Shown here piece after piece: positions 9,549-11,807 of a stretch of DNA of 11,807 nt (position 1 is its first letter; the number at the start of each line of letters is the position of its first letter). Under the pieces are notes generated by a model. The model was not told where the DNA came from. It did no database searches and saw only the letters and a program-made list of their open reading frames with translations. The stretch is from Asterionellopsis glacialis (taxonomy: Eukaryota; Bacillariophyta; Plagiogrammaphyceae; Rhaphoneidales; Asterionellopsidaceae): the NCBI GenBank assembly GCA_014885115.2, contig WKLE02000796.1:1-11807 (forward strand). Direction: 5' to 3'. Made by a program: the position numbers and the translations under genes.

Positions 9549-9600
9549 TTAATACTATAAGGGTGTTATCATAAATACTAACAGTTTCCAATAGTATTAA
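9549..9600. repeat. AT-rich inverted repeat, 10-bp perfect arms
   Basis: The left arm TTAATACTAT (9549-9558) is the exact reverse complement of the right arm ATAGTATTAA (9591-9600), with a 32-nt spacer. The spacer holds a further AATACTA (9574-9580). It could be a binding site or a weak hairpin. Confidence 0.6.
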
Positions 9601-9779
9601 TTTTATGTATGTGAGACTACCTTAAACCCACCAAGGACCAAACCCACAAATTATTCCTGGTTCTCCTTTTTTTTCAAAAGATTTCTCTCTAACTTCAAAC
9701 TCTCTCTCTCTCTAGGGATTACGTACACACCCTGTGGCCGCAAAGCAGTATACCATCTTATAAGAAGCGTTAAAAATAG

Positions 9780-9963
9780 ATTCACATGCTATGCAGTTCT
9801 CTTGTGCTAGCCGTGGATGTGTACGGAATAGGATGACAACTTGCCCAGCTGAAAAAGTAATGAAACACGACATTGCAATCCGTGGTCTTATTTGTATCAA
9901 TCTTAGATCCCAGTTTAAAGTATGCATTTTAAAAGTTAATTCACATCTTATGCAGTACTTTTG
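9780..9963. repeat. Imperfect 25-bp direct repeat pair
   Basis: ATTCACATGCTATGCAGT... (9780-9804) and ATTCACATCTTATGCAGT... (9939-9963) agree at 21 of 25 positions and lie 159 bp apart. Both are preceded by a TTAAAA-type run. They may be a relic of the local duplication or shared regulatory sites. Confidence 0.6.
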
Positions 9964-10031
9964 AATTACTGTACAATATCTCTATCTCTGCCCGTTGAAG
10001 GAACAAGATAGTAGACAATGTATCAAGGTAT

Positions 10032-10547
10032 CTATAATTGCGTGAATGTATAATTTTGAGTTTCAACCTGTGAAATTCCTTGGATGGCTTTCAGCTTTTC
10101 CATAAATTCTTCTTCTGGTGCAAACTTTTTCTCCGACCAAGCTTCCCATTTTTCAACAGGCATGGATATAATGACCTTCAAGTATTCCGAGAAAATGGAA
10201 AGAAAAACGTAAGTTGTGATTCTCGATGTATAGTACATTGAAAGCAAATCGCATAAAGTCATCTCCCTAGACGCGTGTTGTGAATTTTTATTGAAACGAA
10301 TATAATTCGATATTGAATCATAAACATCTCATAAGGATTATGGTGTACATACCTTGAAATCAAGACATCCACCACAAACAACACGGTCGACTTTTTTAAA
10401 CCCATCGATATTCTTAATTGAATCTAAAACAGAATCTAGAACTTTTTGAGCTTCGACAAGGGAGGCCTTGTCGTTATCGGCTGACCATTTACAACGCCAT
10501 TCTCGAGCGATGGTGTCGAATTCAATTCCTTCTGCAAATGTAACCAT
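10032..10547 (-). CDS. Small conserved protein of unknown function, tandem paralogue B
   Basis: Two exons, 10353-10547 and 10032-10175, join in phase 0 after LDFK to give 112 residues. The 177-nt intron has donor AAG|GTATGT and acceptor TTGAAG|GTC. The first exon has the same 65-codon length as in paralogue A and is nearly identical from EFDTIAREWRCKW to CGGCLDFK. The second exon has diverged more (VIISMPVEKWEAWSEKKF..., ending NYTFTQL, not TYTLMPM) and lacks one residue. An in-frame TAG lies 12 codons upstream of the ATG, so no contiguous N-terminal extension exists, unlike copy A. The acceptor has a weak pyrimidine tract, but paralogue A supports the splice. Function is unknown; the same fold hypothesis applies. 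The frame is intact in both exons, which argues against a pseudogene. Confidence 0.78.
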
Positions 10548-11423
10548 AGCAATTTCAAGCAAGATTCGTATGTCACTTAGCTACTTAAAAGCTAATTGTT
10601 GAAGGAATTCAAATGCACTGGTTAGTCTTGTGTTGACAACCTCTTTGAGAAACAAGGATCGGTAAAATACTGTAGATCCAGAAAAGAGAACAAATTGAGT
10701 GGTGACATTGCATGTACTTCGGTGTACGTACCAAGATGAGGCTGAGATCTCAGATCGAAGTTGACACCAAAAAAACGAACACAGGAGGATGGTATCTTTC
10801 TTTTTTCACTCCATCAAGTTGTTCACGACTGAATCACGACCAAAAAAATATTTTCATTTGATTGTTGTCCTATCAAACATCAAACCGTCCCATAGCTAGT
10901 TACAGTACTCATTCCAGTAGGTTGGACTAGATTGGAAACTCCTCTTTACCCGTACATTCCTGTCCCTTATTAGTAAAGTATGTATTTATTATACCAGGTA
11001 GATTTTAATTAGGACATTGTACCACTGCCTACTGAGTTAGACGTGCAGGAGTTTCCGGTACGTACTTGGTACGAGTATCCGTGTTGTCTGTAAACGGGCT
11101 GTCTGCTTCTCACAAGTTTTCGCCTCACAAATTATCCACAGACAGAAAATCGCGACAGAAGAAAATATCCTTTCAATTGTAGCAGTAGGCCTACCGTATG
11201 TAACTAGTATAGCTACTCTACCAGGTATCAATGTCATGTCTGCTCGGTCACCTTTATCATCAGGTGCTCTGCCATATCGATTCGCAAGCAGATTATCCGA
11301 ACAGTATGCAACGGACAGAGATGACAAGAATTTTGATGTCGATATTCGTCAGACGATACTATCTTTCGATTTAGGCCCTGGTACTAACTTTCGGTACCAT
11401 TGTACGACTTGATGTGCTCTTCG

Positions 11424-11442
11424 ATCATCGATTTTCGATGAT
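11424..11442. repeat. Short perfect hairpin (7-bp arms)
   Basis: ATCATCG and CGATGAT flank a 5-nt ATTTT spacer and are followed by a T run. On the plus strand it resembles a bacterial terminator in form, but in this eukaryotic context it is more likely a binding-site palindrome or chance. Confidence 0.5.
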
Positions 11443-11474
11443 TCTTTTTTTTGAATGATTTTTACGTGCAATAT

Positions 11475-11559
11475 CACGTGAAAAAAATTACTCTTGATTT
11501 TCGCGTTAATAATCACGTGAAAAAAAAATAATCGTGATTTTACTAGCTACAAACACGTG
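11475..11559. promoter_or_regulatory. Three evenly spaced CACGTG (G-box/E-box) sites
   Basis: CACGTG occurs at 11475-11480, 11514-11519 and 11554-11559, that is at 39- and 40-bp intervals, ending 160 bp before the ATG at 11720. The first two sit in the same extended context, ATCACGTGAAAAAAA, so the sites lie in an imperfect tandem repeat of about 40 bp. CACGTG is the core of sites bound by bHLH and some bZIP factors. Which factor binds here is not known. Confidence 0.65.
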
Positions 11560-11665
11560 ATTTTATTCATTTGCCAATTTTTTTCAGTTTTCTCGACTGG
11601 AATCATAAAATCTTGGCATTCACTCTTGCCACTCTCTTTCTCTATAGCTAAACATCCCGCAAGAA

Positions 11666-11692
11666 CCTCTCTTTCTCTCTCTCTCTCTCTCT
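11666..11692 (+). repeat. CT-rich tract with (CT)9 before the last start codon
   Basis: A pure (CT)9 run at 11675-11692 ends 27 bp before the ATG at 11720. It probably lies in the 5' UTR or at the core promoter. Confidence 0.8.
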
Positions 11693-11719
11693 GCCTACAA
11701 ATAACTCAAATCAAGCATC

Positions 11720-11807
11720 ATGAGCCGTACACGATCTGCATCAAAAGCAACCGACGAAGCAAAGCCAAAGCCCGAGCAGAAGTCTGCTGAAGTCAAGGAA
11801 GTTGAAT
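11720..11807 (+). CDS. N-terminus of an unidentified gene, cut by the right edge
   Basis: An ATG at 11720 (context AAGCATCATGAG) opens a frame of 29 codons that runs off the window. The visible protein starts MSRTRSASKATDEAKPKPEQ and is rich in Lys, Glu, Ala and Ser, as in a disordered tail; an Arg/Ser start could suit a nuclear or RNA-binding protein but proves nothing. The start is supported by the upstream promoter-like region with G-boxes and a pyrimidine tract, and by a codon pattern unlike the AT-rich flank. I do not assign a family. Confidence 0.55.
   Translation, partial: MSRTRSASKATDEAKPKPEQKSAEVKEVE

Larger units (their letters stand above)
9321..10031. other. Intergenic region between the two tandem paralogues
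   Basis: About 710 bp (894 bp if copy A starts at 9137) holds the promoter of paralogue A and the 3' end of paralogue B. It contains an AT-rich inverted repeat (9549-9600), a (TC)n tract (9701-9713) and a pair of 25-bp direct repeats (9780 and 9939). A 71-codon minus-strand frame at 9712-9927 has no recognisable family and I do not call it. Confidence 0.5.
10548..11719. promoter_or_regulatory. Long divergent intergenic region (paralogue B / last gene)
   Basis: This 1.17-kb stretch separates paralogue B from the truncated plus-strand gene. By eye it holds twelve GTAC tetramers (for example at 11056-11071), a perfect 12-bp palindrome CTGAGATCTCAG (10742-10753), a small hairpin (11424-11442), a G-box array (11475-11559) and a pyrimidine tract (11666-11692). 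A 96-codon minus-strand frame at 11037-11327 has no ATG start and no known similarity. I see no coding gene, tRNA or other RNA gene here. Confidence 0.55.

Noticed and set aside
9712..9927. 71-codon minus-strand frame with an ATG between the paralogues
   Set aside because: The predicted protein has no domain, signal peptide or similarity to its neighbours, and the region has the look of intergenic repeats.
10600..10720. Possible upstream exon for paralogue B, matching that of paralogue A
   Set aside because: ATGs here open frames without a basic presequence, and no splice pair joined them to the conserved start in frame convincingly.
11037..11327. 96-codon minus-strand frame in the long intergenic region
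   Set aside because: It begins with TTG, not ATG, has no recognisable domain and shows no splice partner.
11424..11450. Hairpin followed by a T run, like a bacterial intrinsic terminator
   Set aside because: The surrounding genes have introns and eukaryotic targeting signals, the stem is short and AT-rich, and no gene ends here.

Overview
The window looks like nuclear DNA of a photosynthetic stramenopile, most likely a diatom. The sequence is moderately AT-rich, genes are compact and lie on both strands, and spliceosomal introns are short (84-189 nt, GT...AG). One protein starts with a signal peptide that ends in a Phe at the predicted cleavage site (CHA|FIAPR), the 'ASAFAP'-type plastid-import signal of diatoms and relatives. 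No bacterial operon, ribosome binding site, tRNA, rRNA, CRISPR array or intact transposon was seen.

Layout from left to right: (1) the 5' part of a DeSI/PPPDE-type isopeptidase gene, minus strand, running off the left edge (1-1009). (2) A divergent intergenic region, then a single-exon, probably plastid-targeted GNAT acetyltransferase, plus strand (1678-2676). (3) Convergent with it, a two-exon PTPMT1-like phosphatase, minus strand (2806-4125). (4) Divergent from that, a two-exon TXNDC9/phosducin-like thioredoxin-fold protein, plus strand (4789-5902). (5) A two-exon 682-residue protein, plus strand (6358-8490), which I read as PX domain, GOLD domain with an acidic insertion, then a long coiled coil. 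(6) Two tandem minus-strand paralogues of a small protein family I do not recognise (8666-9137, possibly extended to 9320, and 10032-10547), with the intron at the identical codon. (7) A long intergenic region ending in three evenly spaced CACGTG palindromes and a (CT)n tract, followed by the first 29 codons of a plus-strand gene cut by the right edge (11720 onward).

Most of these are housekeeping genes with no shared pathway: ubiquitin/SUMO-like deconjugation, acetylation in the plastid, phosphatidylglycerophosphate dephosphorylation, chaperonin-linked folding and membrane trafficking. The parts most worth a second look are the PX-GOLD-coiled-coil architecture, the duplicated small gene whose left copy has a candidate mitochondrial presequence on an upstream exon, and the phased G-box array before the last gene.
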